A stretch of 64,000 bases of DNA from Caballeronia udeis (GTDB lineage: Bacteria > Pseudomonadota > Gammaproteobacteria > Burkholderiales > Burkholderiaceae). Positions 10,537-19,649 of the stretch are shown here, piece after piece (within the stretch, counting starts at the first letter, position 1; every line of letters starts with the position of its first letter). Where the stretch lies: the NCBI RefSeq assembly GCF_001544555.2, contig NZ_FCOK02000001.1, positions 186,001-250,000 of the forward strand. The letters are read 5' to 3'. Under the pieces are notes generated by a model. That model ran no database searches. It was not told the DNA's origin and saw only the letters and a list, made by a program, of their open reading frames with translations. A program made the translations under genes and the position numbers.

Positions 10537-11568
10537 ATGAACACGGTCTCTCCTCCCGCCGCGGCGGGCGCGTCGAAAACAAGCTCACGCAGCAACGCCG
10601 GAAGCGCCGCGCGCATTGCGCGGTTCGTAGGCGTGCGGCTGCTGCTCGCGATCATCACGTTGTGGCTGTTGTCGGTGATCGTGTTCGCCGGCGGCCAGTT
10701 GCTTCCCGGCGATGTCGGCCGCGCCATCCTCGGGCCGCTAGCCGACGCCCGCGCGGTCGCCGCACTCAATCATCAACTGGGTGTCGACCGGCCCTTGTTC
10801 ACGCAATATGCCGGCTGGATCACCCACTTCCTGCGCGGCGACATGGGCGAGTCGTATTCGTATCGCGCGCCGGTGGCGCCCTTCATAGGCCAGGCGTTGC
10901 TGAATTCGGCGAAGCTTGGCGCGTTGGCGTTTATCGTGGTCGTGCCGCTGGGCATTGCCGGCGGTGTCTACGCCGCGCTGCACGAGGGGCGCTGGATTGA
11001 CCGGACCATCAGCATTGCGGGGTTATCGGCGACGGTGGTGCCGGAGTTCGTCTCGTCCATCGTGCTGATCCTGATCTTTGGCATCTGGCTGCAATGGCTG
11101 CCGATTGAAGCGACGTATCCGCCAGGGTCGAACGGTTTCGTCCAGTTGCAGCATCTGATCCTGCCGGTACTGCCGCTGGTGCTGGTGTTCTTCGGCTACA
11201 TCGCGCGAATGGCGCGTGCAGGTACCGTTGAAGCGCTCGATGCCGACTACACCCGCACCGCGATCCTCAAGGGCCTGCCGCGCCGCGTGGTGATCATGCG
11301 GCACGTGCTGCGCAATGCGCTGCTGCCGACCGTCACCGTCGCAGCCACGCAACTCGGCTACATGATCGGCGGCCTGGTGGTGGTGGAGACGCTGTTTCAC
11401 TACCAGGGCATTGGCTCGCTCATTTATAACGCAGCCAAGGGCAAGGACTTTCCCATGCTCGAAGCGGGCGTGCTGACTGTGGGCGTGATCTACACGGTGG
11501 CAAACCTGATCGCGGATGCGTTGTATGTTGTGTTGAATCCGCGCTTGCGGGTGGGGAACGCACAATGA
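10537..11568 (+). CDS. Peptide-type ABC transporter permease (DppB/OppB type)
   Basis: This 343-residue inner-membrane protein has about six membrane segments, beginning LLLAIITLWLLSVIVFAGG, and the EAA-type loop AILKGLPRRVVIMRHVLRNALLP (about residues 245-267) that docks the ATPase. That loop and the RYAGWITHFLRGDMGESY-like periplasmic region are typical of DppB/OppB. GAGGACGC precedes the ATG. It lies 69 bp after the binding-protein gene and overlaps the next permease by 4 bp, showing operon organisation and translational coupling. Confidence 0.92.
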   Translation: MNTVSPPAAAGASKTSSRSNAGSAARIARFVGVRLLLAIITLWLLSVIVFAGGQLLPGDVGRAILGPLADARAVAALNHQLGVDRPLFTQYAGWITHFLRGDMGESYSYRAPVAPFIGQALLNSAKLGALAFIVVVPLGIAGGVYAALHEGRWIDRTISIAGLSATVVPEFVSSIVLILIFGIWLQWLPIEATYPPGSNGFVQLQHLILPVLPLVLVFFGYIARMARAGTVEALDADYTRTAILKGLPRRVVIMRHVLRNALLPTVTVAATQLGYMIGGLVVVETLFHYQGIGSLIYNAAKGKDFPMLEAGVLTVGVIYTVANLIADALYVVLNPRLRVGNAQ

Positions 11569-12428
11569 GTACCGCAACCGTCGCCCCCGCGCCGCACAAG
11601 GCACCGCGTTTTGAACGCAGCAAGGCTCTGCTGCGCTCGCCCACGTTCGTGATCGGCGCGCTGATCCTGTTGTTCTGGGTCGCATGCGCACTGATAGGGC
11701 ATTGGGTCGTGCCGCAGGACCCGTATGCATCCGATCCGTTGAACTCGCTCACGCCGCCCGACGCCACGCACTGGTTCGGCACCGATCAGCTCGGCCGCGA
11801 TGTGTTCGCCCGCGTGATCGTCGGCGCACGCGACATTCTCACCATCGCACCATTGGCCACGCTGCTTGGCACAGTGGCGGGGACGGCGGTTGGCTTGATC
11901 GTCGGTTATTTCGATGGATGGGTGGACAACGTGGCCGGCCGGCTGATCGACGCGGTGCTGGCGTTGCCGCTGGTGATCGTTGCATTGCTCGCCCTCGCGG
12001 CGGTTGGAGCGAGCAACCTCACCGTGATCCTGGTGATCGGCATCACCTTCACGCCAATCACCGCGCGCACCGTGCGTGCCGCGGTGTTCGCCGAACGCAA
12101 TCTCGACTACGTGCTGGCCGCGCAATTGCGCGGCGAAAACGCGTTCTACATCATGTTCGCGGAGATCCTGCCGAACGTGCTGCAGCCGATCATCGTGGAA
12201 GCCACCGTACGGCTGGGTTATGCCATTTTCGCGGTCGCCACGCTGTCGTTTCTCGGCTTCGGCATTCAACCGCCGTCCGCGGACTGGGGCCTCGCACTCT
12301 CGGAGTGCTACACGCTGATGGCGGGCGGCGCGTGGTGGACGGTCGTGTTCGACGCCGCGGCGATCGCCTCGCTGGTTGTCGGCGTGAACCTCGTCGCCGA
12401 CGGCATCCAGGGAGTGCTCGATCGATGA
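11565..12428 (+). CDS. Peptide-type ABC transporter permease (DppC/OppC type)
   Basis: This 287-residue permease forms the heterodimeric channel with the preceding gene product. It has an N-terminal OppC-like segment (first membrane helix about residues 28-50), the family motif HWFGTDQLGRDVFARVIVGAR (about 66-86) and an EAA-type loop around AAQLRGENAFYIMFAEILPN. It starts and stops within ATGA overlaps with its neighbours (11565-11568 and 12425-12428). Confidence 0.92.
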   Translation: MSTATVAPAPHKAPRFERSKALLRSPTFVIGALILLFWVACALIGHWVVPQDPYASDPLNSLTPPDATHWFGTDQLGRDVFARVIVGARDILTIAPLATLLGTVAGTAVGLIVGYFDGWVDNVAGRLIDAVLALPLVIVALLALAAVGASNLTVILVIGITFTPITARTVRAAVFAERNLDYVLAAQLRGENAFYIMFAEILPNVLQPIIVEATVRLGYAIFAVATLSFLGFGIQPPSADWGLALSECYTLMAGGAWWTVVFDAAAIASLVVGVNLVADGIQGVLDR

Positions 12429-14497
12429 ACGGACCGCCGCCCTCTGCCTTCCCCATCTTCGATGGATCGAAGAGCGCCGAAACCGACGCACTGACTATTG
12501 TCGGCCTGACGGTTGCGTACCGCTCGCGCGGCCGCGACCGCGAAGTATTGCAGGACATCTCGCTGCGGGTGAAACGCGGCGAGGCGTACGGGCTGGTCGG
12601 CGAATCCGGCTGCGGCAAATCCACCGCCGCGCTCGCAATAGTGCGTTATCTGCCGCGCAGCGGCCGCGTGAAGTCGGGGAAGATTTCGATCGCCGGCCGC
12701 GACATCGCTGCGATGGACGCCGACGTCTTGCGGCACATGCGCGCCAACGCGGTATCGATGGTTTATCAGGACCCGGGCCGCGCGTTGAATCCGTCGCTGA
12801 CCATCGCGCGGCAGGTGTCTGAAGCATTCGAACTCGCGGGCGCGTCGGCGACTGAAGCGCTGGAACACACCATCGAGATCTTGCGGCGCGTGCGGATCGC
12901 GTCGCCCGAGCGCGTGATGGATAGTTATCCGCATCAATTATCGGGCGGCATGCAGCAGCGCGTGGTGATCGCCATGGCGCTCGCGTGCAATCCGGAGTTG
13001 CTGATCCTCGACGAACCCACTACCGGGCTCGACGCCACGGTGGAAGCCGAGGTGCTCGACCTGATCGCGCAACTGCGCAAAGAGCTGGGTACAGCGGTGC
13101 TTTTTATCAGCCACAACCTGGCGGTGATCGGACGGATGTGTGATCGCATCGGCGTGTTGTATGCCGGCAAACTGGTCGAAGAAGGCACGACACGCGATGT
13201 ATTGGCGCGGCCGCGGCATCCGTACACGGTCGGTTTGCTGCGCTGCCTGCCGACCACGGGACGCAGCAAGGACACAGGGCGGCTCGACACCATCCCCGGG
13301 TCGCTGCCGCTGCCGGGATCGGTGACGCAGGGGTGTATCTATGCGCAGCGCTGCAAGCTCGCCGATGACCGTTGTCATCGTGACGCGCCGCCGCCGTATC
13401 GTGTCAAGGCCGCGCACGGCGACCAGATGGCGCGCTGCCACTATCACGAACGCGCGACCGAATTGCCGCGTGCAACCCCCGAGGTCCTTGGCGCGGGTAT
13501 CGATCGGACGGATGCACCGGTTGCGTTGCGCGCGGAGAATTTATCGAAGACGTTTCATGTCGGCGGGGAATCGCTGAGAGCGGTGCACGATGTATCGCTT
13601 GAACTCGCGCTGGGCGAAACGCTTGGGCTTGTCGGTGAATCCGGCAGCGGTAAGACAACCCTCGCTAAGCTCCTGCTGGGCTTGCTCTCGCCGGACGCGG
13701 GCGGGTCCATAGAACTCGATGGCGCCGCCCTGCCCGCGCGCGTGACAAGCCGCAATGACGAGCAGGTCAAGTCGCTGCAGATCGTGTTCCAGAATCCGGA
13801 TTCCGCGTTGAACCGGGCGCATTCGGTGCGCCGGCTGATCGCACGGTCGTTGTCGAAACTCGGCGCGTTGCGCGGCGCGGCGAAGGAAGCGCGGCTGCAA
13901 TCGCTCACTGCCGCCGTGCGTTTGCCCGAACGGTACCTGAGTTCGCGCACGCGGCAATTGTCGGGCGGGTTGAAACAGCGTGTGGCGATTGCGCGTGCGT
14001 TCGCCGGCGATCCGAGAGTCGTGGTCTGCGACGAGCCCACCTCCGCTCTCGACGTCTCCGTGCAAGCCGCCATCCTGAACCTGCTCGTCGACTTGCAGCG
14101 CGAACGCGGCGTGAGTTACGTGTTTATCTCGCACGACCTGCATGTGGTGCGTTATTTATCCGATCGTATCGCCGTGCTGTATCTCGGCCGGCTGATGGAG
14201 ATCGGCCGGGCGACGGACGTGTTCGACGGACCGCATCATCCCTATACCGAGGCGTTGCTGTCATCGATTCCGGCGATCGGCGATGAACCGCGGGCGCACG
14301 AGCGCATCCGGCTTTCAGGCGAGCTGCCGAGCCCGGCGAATCCACCCTCCGGCTGCGTGTTTCATACCCGATGTCCGCGCAAGATCGGTGCGATCTGCGA
14401 GCAGCAGGAACCACCGTACGCGCACGCCACCGATGGGCACCGGATTCGATGCCACATTCCCGTGGCCGACCTGAGGCGCTTGCAAAAGCCTGAATGA
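12425..14497 (+). CDS. Fused double-domain peptide-type ABC transporter ATPase (DppD-DppF fusion)
   Basis: This 690-residue protein joins two complete ATPase modules. Module 1 has Walker A GESGCGKST, signature LSGGMQQR and Walker B LLILDEPTTGLD; module 2 has GESGSGKTT, LSGGLKQR and VVVCDEPTSALD. Each ends with an oligopeptide-transporter C-terminal region carrying paired cysteines (GCIYAQRCKLADDRC; GCVFHTRCPRKIGAIC) of the kind that can bind an Fe-S cluster. Most DppD/DppF are separate; fusions such as GsiA and YejF are known. The frame is open back to 11684, but that part overlaps the permease in another frame, so the ATG at 12425 (4-bp overlap) is the start. Confidence 0.93.
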   Translation: MNGPPPSAFPIFDGSKSAETDALTIVGLTVAYRSRGRDREVLQDISLRVKRGEAYGLVGESGCGKSTAALAIVRYLPRSGRVKSGKISIAGRDIAAMDADVLRHMRANAVSMVYQDPGRALNPSLTIARQVSEAFELAGASATEALEHTIEILRRVRIASPERVMDSYPHQLSGGMQQRVVIAMALACNPELLILDEPTTGLDATVEAEVLDLIAQLRKELGTAVLFISHNLAVIGRMCDRIGVLYAGKLVEEGTTRDVLARPRHPYTVGLLRCLPTTGRSKDTGRLDTIPGSLPLPGSVTQGCIYAQRCKLADDRCHRDAPPPYRVKAAHGDQMARCHYHERATELPRATPEVLGAGIDRTDAPVALRAENLSKTFHVGGESLRAVHDVSLELALGETLGLVGESGSGKTTLAKLLLGLLSPDAGGSIELDGAALPARVTSRNDEQVKSLQIVFQNPDSALNRAHSVRRLIARSLSKLGALRGAAKEARLQSLTAAVRLPERYLSSRTRQLSGGLKQRVAIARAFAGDPRVVVCDEPTSALDVSVQAAILNLLVDLQRERGVSYVFISHDLHVVRYLSDRIAVLYLGRLMEIGRATDVFDGPHHPYTEALLSSIPAIGDEPRAHERIRLSGELPSPANPPSGCVFHTRCPRKIGAICEQQEPPYAHATDGHRIRCHIPVADLRRLQKPE

Positions 14498-14557
14498 GCG
14501 CTTGGGTCCGCGCATGCGCATCAGGCCAGCATGTCTGCGTGTCAGCGGCCTGAAGGT

Positions 14558-15403
14558 TTAAAGCATTTCCAGCGAGCGTTTTGATTTCGGCGGTTTGAAC
14601 TGGGTGTCGATGAGACTCAGTTCTTCCGTCGACAAATTCACCTCTCGCGCCGCCGCATTCTCGATCACGTGGGCGACACTCCCCGCTTTCGGGATCGCCA
14701 TGACCTGCGGTTGTTGCAGGACCCAGGCGAGCGCGATTTGCATCGGGGACAACCCGCGGGCCTTCGCAATGTCATTCAGTACGCTTTGTTTCGGCAAGCG
14801 TGCGTGATCGACGGGGCTGTACGCCATTGCAGGCATATTGCGTTCGCGCAGCCATGGCAGGAGATCGAATTCGGGACCGCGCCGTGCGACGTTGTACAAG
14901 ATCTGGTTGGTCGCGCACCGGTTGCCGTTTTCCAGCGCGAAGAGTTCGACCATGTCTTCCGTGTCGAAATTGCTCACGCCCCAGTGGCGGATCTTGCCCT
15001 GCGTTTTCAAGGCCTCAAAGCCACCGATCACCCCTTCAAGATCCTCGCCGCCACGCCAGTGCAGCAGGTATAAATCGATGCGGTCAGTCTGCAGCCGCTT
15101 GAGGCTTCGTTCGCATGCGGCCTTCACCCCGGCTTCGCTACCGTTATGCGGATAGACCTTGCTGACGATAAAAAGCGCGTCACGGCGATCCTTCAATGCT
15201 TCGGCGATCAGTTTTTCACTCTCGCCTTCGCCGTACATTTCCGCTGTATCGATCACGGTCAGGCCCAAGTCCACGCCGGCGTTAAGCGCTGCGATTTCCG
15301 CGTTGCGGGTTCTGGCGTTATCGCCCATTTCCCAGGTGCCCTGGCCCAACGCCGGAAGTTGCTCTCCCTTGGGAAGATGAACGGTTTTCTGCTGCGAAGT
15401 CAT
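14558..15403 (-). CDS. Aldo/keto reductase
   Basis: This 281-residue TIM-barrel oxidoreductase uses NADPH to reduce aldehydes or ketones. The tetrad is visible: Asp and Tyr in VIDTAEMYGEGESE (about residues 45-58), Lys in FIVSKVYP (about 79) and His in YLLHWRGG (about 110). The cofactor end IPKAGSVAHVIENAA follows near residue 243. The start at 15403 follows AAGGAG; a longer frame to 15442 lacks support. It resembles the bacterial AKR5-like group. It converges on the peptide ABC operon (60 bp gap) and is separate from the antiporter genes. The substrate is unknown. Confidence 0.9.
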   Translation of the reverse strand: MTSQQKTVHLPKGEQLPALGQGTWEMGDNARTRNAEIAALNAGVDLGLTVIDTAEMYGEGESEKLIAEALKDRRDALFIVSKVYPHNGSEAGVKAACERSLKRLQTDRIDLYLLHWRGGEDLEGVIGGFEALKTQGKIRHWGVSNFDTEDMVELFALENGNRCATNQILYNVARRGPEFDLLPWLRERNMPAMAYSPVDHARLPKQSVLNDIAKARGLSPMQIALAWVLQQPQVMAIPKAGSVAHVIENAAAREVNLSTEELSLIDTQFKPPKSKRSLEML

Positions 15404-15522
15404 GGACGCTTCTCCTTTTATGCTTGATGTTGTTGGGCTCACGCCATGGCCCCCGGTTCAAACTTTTTTGAGTGCACGTGAGTGTGCATGAGTTCGCGCT
15501 ATCCCGTGCACTCAACCCTTCA

Positions 15523-17304
15523 TCAGACCAATCCCACCACCAGCGGTCCCAGCAGCGTCAGCAATACATTCGCCAACGCATAGGTGATCGCGAACGGAAC
15601 CGTAGGCACCGCGCTTTCCGCCTTGTCCAGCACACCGCCAAACGCAGGATTCGCGCTACGCGATCCGGTCAGGGCACCTGCCAGAAGCGCTGCGTTTGTG
15701 TATCGCAACACGTATCGGCCGAACAGCATGGTGAGAACGAGCGGCAATATCGTGACAACGGCGCCCAGCAAAAAGATCGTGAGGCCGCTGTTCTTCACCG
15801 TCACCACAGCCGCCAGCCCGGAGTTCAGGCCGACCGCCGCCACGAACGCCGCGAGCCCGAAATCCTTCATCAATTGCGACGCCGCCGACGGCATCACGCC
15901 ATACATCGGGTGCTTGCCCCGCATCCAGCCGAATACCAGCCCGGCCAGCAAACAGCCCCCGCCGGAGCCCAATGTCAGCGGCACGCCACCCACATTCACC
16001 ACGATCACCCCGATCAACAAGCCGATCACAATCCCCACACCCATGTAGATGAAATCAGTCTTGTTGGTAATCGGCAATTCATAGCCCGCCGCATCGACGG
16101 CGCGCTTCGTATCCTGCGGCGAACCGTAGAACGTGATCACGTCGCCATGTTCGAGCTGGGTCTCCGGGAGAATCGGCAACGGCTGGTCCGCCCGGCGAAT
16201 CTCCTGCACGAATACACCGTGCCGCAGATCACGATCCACGGTGGTGCGCACCGCGGCAATCGTCATGTGATTCATGCCCTTGCGCGTGAACACGCCCTGC
16301 CGGTTCTGCATCACGACACTGATGCCGTCGGTGTCCGCCACCTCTTCGCCAATGTTGGACGCCGCCGTCACCATGACCTCGCGCCGGCCGACGACCAGCA
16401 CGATATCGTCGACTTGCAGCATCACGTCCGGCCTCGGCTCCACCGCCTTGCCCGCACGGCGGATTCGCTCGATCGTGATCATGTCGGATTCAGCCATCTC
16501 GATCTCGGCGACCGTCCGGCCTGCAGCTCCGCTCGCACTCACCGTGCCCGGACCAGCCTTGACGGCCAGCCCTCCCGGATCGGCACCGCCTGAGCGCACC
16601 GCCGCGCCTCTGCTGCCGCTGCTGCCCGTCACGCGATAAGCCCGCCCGACGAGCTCCGGCATCGCCGCCGTCTGTCCGGCCCCGTGCTCGGGCGCGCCGC
16701 CGAGCAAACTTTTCTCAGCCTCCGCGGCGGCTTCCTTCAAACCCTGCCCCATGAACTTCGGCAGGATGTTCACGCACACGATGATCGCGCCCAGCGACCC
16801 GAATACGTACGTCACGGCATACGCCACCGCCACGTCGCCCTGGAGCGCCTTGGTTTGCGCAACCGGCAGGCCGAGCCGGGCGATGGCATCGCCCGCCGTG
16901 CCGATGATCGCGGACTGGGTCAACGCGCCGCCTGCCAGCCCCGCCGCAATGCCCTTGTTCAAGCCGAACAGCTTCGCGCAGACGAGCACCGTCGCGAGCG
17001 CCGATACCGCGAGGAACACCGCCATCGCGATCTCACGCAAGGTCTTGCGCGACAGCGAATTGAAAAACTGCGGCCCCGAGTCGTAGCCGACCGCATAAAT
17101 GAAGATCGCAAACATGACGGACTTGACGCCGTTATCGATCTGCACACCGAACTGGCTGATGACCACCGCCGCCAGCAAAGACCCACCCACCCCGCCAAGC
17201 TGGAACTTGCCGAAGTTGATCTGACCGATGAAGTACCCCACCGCTAGCGACAGGAATAGTGCAATCTCCGGCGATTTCGTCAATATCTGATGTATCCAAT
17301 CCAT
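15523..17304 (-). CDS. AspT/YidE-family antiporter
   Basis: This 593-residue membrane protein has the aspartate:alanine exchanger architecture: an N-terminal half with about five helices starting IALFLSLAVGYFIGQINFG, a large central soluble part with two TrkA-C-like (RCK_C) modules (about residues 210-370), and a C-terminal half with repeated helices (TDFIYMGVGIVIGLLIGV; GGGCLLAGLVFGWMRGKHP). The GGALTQSAIIGTA and ALTGSRSANPAFGGV blocks are the two conserved membrane motifs. AspT exchanges aspartate for alanine; others of the family are uncharacterised, and no aspartate decarboxylase gene is nearby, so the substrate is open. A second copy follows 76 bp upstream on the same strand. Confidence 0.87.
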   Translation of the reverse strand: MDWIHQILTKSPEIALFLSLAVGYFIGQINFGKFQLGGVGGSLLAAVVISQFGVQIDNGVKSVMFAIFIYAVGYDSGPQFFNSLSRKTLREIAMAVFLAVSALATVLVCAKLFGLNKGIAAGLAGGALTQSAIIGTAGDAIARLGLPVAQTKALQGDVAVAYAVTYVFGSLGAIIVCVNILPKFMGQGLKEAAAEAEKSLLGGAPEHGAGQTAAMPELVGRAYRVTGSSGSRGAAVRSGGADPGGLAVKAGPGTVSASGAAGRTVAEIEMAESDMITIERIRRAGKAVEPRPDVMLQVDDIVLVVGRREVMVTAASNIGEEVADTDGISVVMQNRQGVFTRKGMNHMTIAAVRTTVDRDLRHGVFVQEIRRADQPLPILPETQLEHGDVITFYGSPQDTKRAVDAAGYELPITNKTDFIYMGVGIVIGLLIGVIVVNVGGVPLTLGSGGGCLLAGLVFGWMRGKHPMYGVMPSAASQLMKDFGLAAFVAAVGLNSGLAAVVTVKNSGLTIFLLGAVVTILPLVLTMLFGRYVLRYTNAALLAGALTGSRSANPAFGGVLDKAESAVPTVPFAITYALANVLLTLLGPLVVGLV

Positions 17305-17380
17305 AGTGCCCTCGCTAGTTTCGTGTGTCCTGCCCTACCCGCCTACGTGCCTATGCCACCTGTTACAACGTAAAAAGGAT

Positions 17381-17947
17381 TCATCCCAGCTTGCCTGCCA
17401 GCCCGACGATCACCGGCCCCATCAGCGGCAGCAATACATTCGACAATGCATAAGTGATCGTGTAGCCGATTACCGGCGTCGCATTGCCGGTCACGCCGAC
17501 CAGCGCGCTGATCGCGGGCGTGCTGCATTGCTGCCCGGCGATCGCGCCGAGCAGCATCGGCACTTCCAGTTTCAGCAACCAGCGCCCGACCGCGAGCGAC
17601 ACCAGCGCCGGCCCGAGCGTGATGACCACGCCCGCCAGCGGCAACGCGAAGCCATACTCTCGGATCAGGCGGATGGCGTCCGCGCCTGCCCCCAACCCGA
17701 CCGCCGCGATAAACGTGCATAAGCCGAAATCCTTGAGCACTTGCGCCGCGGCGGAAGGCAGCGAACCGATCACGGGATAACGCGAGCGGATCCAGCCGAA
17801 CAGCAGCCCGGACAGCAAACAACCGCCGCCCGTTCCCAGTGCGACCTGTACGTCGCCGAGGGGCACGCTCAAGTGCCCCGCGACAATCCCGGCAATCACA
17901 CCCAGGCCCAGGAACACGAAGTCAGTCTTCAGCGTTGTGCGCACCAC
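17381..17947 (-). pseudogene. C-terminal half of a split AspT-family antiporter gene
   Basis: These 188 codons, opening with GTG at 17947, encode only the second membrane half of an AspT/YidE-type protein: KTDFVFLGLGVIAGIVAG, GGGCLLSGLLFGWIRSRYP and AIAGQQCSTPAISALVGVTG. It aligns by eye along its full length with the C-terminal half of the intact antiporter at 15523-17304. It overlaps the N-terminal part (17929-19068) by 19 bp in another frame. Removing 5 bp from the (CGGCG)x4 repeat at 17960-17979 would join the two parts into a single 560-residue protein. As it stands it could be made only by reinitiation or frameshifting. Confidence 0.8.
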
Positions 17948-19068
17948 GTAGCCCAGCTTCGCCGCGCCGCGCCGCGCCGCACGTCCTCGGCCGCCCCGAT
18001 CAGCGTCAACACGTCGCCGCGATGCAACTCCGTCCCCGGCAACGCCGGGATCGTGCTGTCCAGCCGCGTAACGGCCGATATATAAACGCCGTGACCATCG
18101 GCGGGCGTCGCACGGGCGCGCACCTGCGCTACCGTCAGGCCATGCACTTCGCGCCGCGTGAGCATGACGTCGAGGGTGGTGGCATAGACGTCGGCAACAT
18201 CGCTGCCGGTGACTTCCTCACCAATCGCGGGCAACGCCTCCACGAGTGCCGCGCGACGCCCGCCAATCACGATCCGGTCGCCCTTCTTCAACACAAGATT
18301 TGGCTGTGCCTTGACCGGCGAGCGGCCGCGCATCACCCGTGCGACGGTGAGTTCGTTGCCATAGCGGCCTTCGAGGGTATCGACGCTCAGGTCCGCCGCG
18401 CCCGTGACGCTGACCTCGCGCGCCACCAGCGACGGTGCGGCCAGCCGCTGGCCCTCCGCCAGCACGCTGTCGCCACCGAGCGCGCGCCACAGGCGCTCGG
18501 CTTCATCGCGCAGATTCACGCGCAGCAACAGCGGCGCGATCTGGCTGGTGAACAACACGATGGTGACGAGCCCGAACAGGTAGCTCACGCTGTAGGCGGT
18601 GACAATGTTGGCCTGCAGCCGGGCAATCTCGGCAGCAGGCAGCGCGAGCTTGCCAATGGCTTCGGATGCCGTGCCAACCACGGCCGATTCCGTCGCGGCG
18701 CCGGCGAGCAAACCGGCCGCGGTGCCGCGATCCAGCCTGAAGAGCGCGACGGCGCCGAGCACGAGTCCGAGTACCACCACCAGCTCGACAACGGAAAGGA
18801 GCCCATAACGCCAGCCCCGGCCGATGTTCGCAAAGAATTGTGGTCCGCCGGTGAAACCCAGCGCGAAAATAAACAGCGCAAATGCAATATTCTTCAGATC
18901 CGGTGAAAGGCGCGCACCGCTTTGTCCGAGAATCAGCGCCACAATCAAGGTGCCGCATACCCCGCCGAGCTGTATGGGTCCGAACTTGAAAGAACCAATG
19001 AAAAAGCCGATTGCCAGGCTCGCGAACAATGCAATTTCGGGTTGACTCGCCAACAAGTTCCAGATCAT
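17929..19068 (-). pseudogene. N-terminal part of a split AspT-family antiporter gene
   Basis: These 379 codons encode the first membrane half (IALFASLAIGFFIGSFKFG; LLAGAATESAVVGTASEAIG) and both TrkA-C-like modules, then run off frame after AAEDVRRGAAR into RSWATWCAQR and a stop. The intact paralogue continues at this point into the second membrane half, so the frame is lost in the pentanucleotide repeat. The rest of the sequence shows no decay or further stops, which suggests a recent or reversible change or a sequence error. The promoter must lie in the AT-rich gap shared with the divergent LysR gene at 19650. Confidence 0.82.
17960..17979. repeat. Pentanucleotide tandem repeat, 4 x CGCCG (CGGCG in gene sense)
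   Basis: Four perfect copies of a 5-bp unit lie exactly at the frame break of the second AspT-type gene. Three copies (15 bp) would encode VRRGAAK and keep the frame into LGYVVRTTLKTDF, matching the paralogue; four copies shift it. Short repeats with units that are not multiples of three are classic slipped-strand mutation sites. Confidence 0.9.
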
Positions 19069-19649
19069 GAAATTATCACCTCTATTGATTATTCAAATGC
19101 AACGATCAAGCGGCTTGAATTATTAAATTAAGGATTCGATTAATTATGATCGCGATTCTGAAATCGATGAATAGTGCGCCTCTTGGATGTGAGTTTGCCA
19201 GCCGTCAAGCCGGGACGGTATGAATTTAACTTCCTCCCTGATTTTTGACGCACGACCAACGTGTTTTTACTCAATAAAACAGCTGTTTGACTAAGTCCGG
19301 CAGAGTACCTCCCGGTTCGGCAAGGCGGATTGCCTGTTTGTATTCAATAAGCCAGGAGGCTTATCAGTGCCTCAAAAAACAGAATGACGTAACACAACTC
19401 TTGAAACAAGCATTTGAATAAATCAGACGATCCATTCCAAAATTTGCGCAAGTGTAAATTTTCATTGCAATGAATAAACAGATATGAAAGTCTTGCGGTT
19501 AATGCGGAATGCAAACGAGAAACGAAGGAAATATTGCAATTCCGCATAGGTGTCAATACGTTTTTTTTGGCGCCGATCAAAAAATGCCGTATGCGTGGTC
19601 ATGCGCAATACGGTCCCACGCTGAGTTGGACCCTGAGAGGTAAGAGACG
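19069..19649. other. AT-rich divergent intergenic region
   Basis: These 581 bp separate the split antiporter gene from the LysR gene and are clearly richer in A/T than the surrounding coding DNA. They should contain both promoters and LysR-type binding sites, but I could not fix a specific T-N11-A box or promoter pair. One short frame on each strand (e.g. 19344-19580) has no supporting features. Confidence 0.5.

Noticed and set aside
11684..12424. 247-codon upstream extension of the fused ATPase frame
   Set aside because: This part overlaps the DppC-type permease in another frame, and the ATG at 12425 with a 4-bp overlap is the natural start.
14521..14553. Terminator between the peptide ABC operon and the aldo/keto reductase
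   Set aside because: TCAGGCC and GGCCTGA can pair, but the loop is 19 nt and no T run follows on either strand.
15472..16593. 373-codon plus-strand frame opposite the first antiporter gene
   Set aside because: Antisense to an intact membrane protein gene; Arg/His/Gln-rich low-complexity translation without domains.
17929..17985. Programmed ribosomal frameshift as the explanation of the split antiporter gene
   Set aside because: No slippery heptamer or downstream pseudoknot is evident, and the shift coincides with a pentanucleotide repeat whose copy number alone explains it. It is not strictly excluded.
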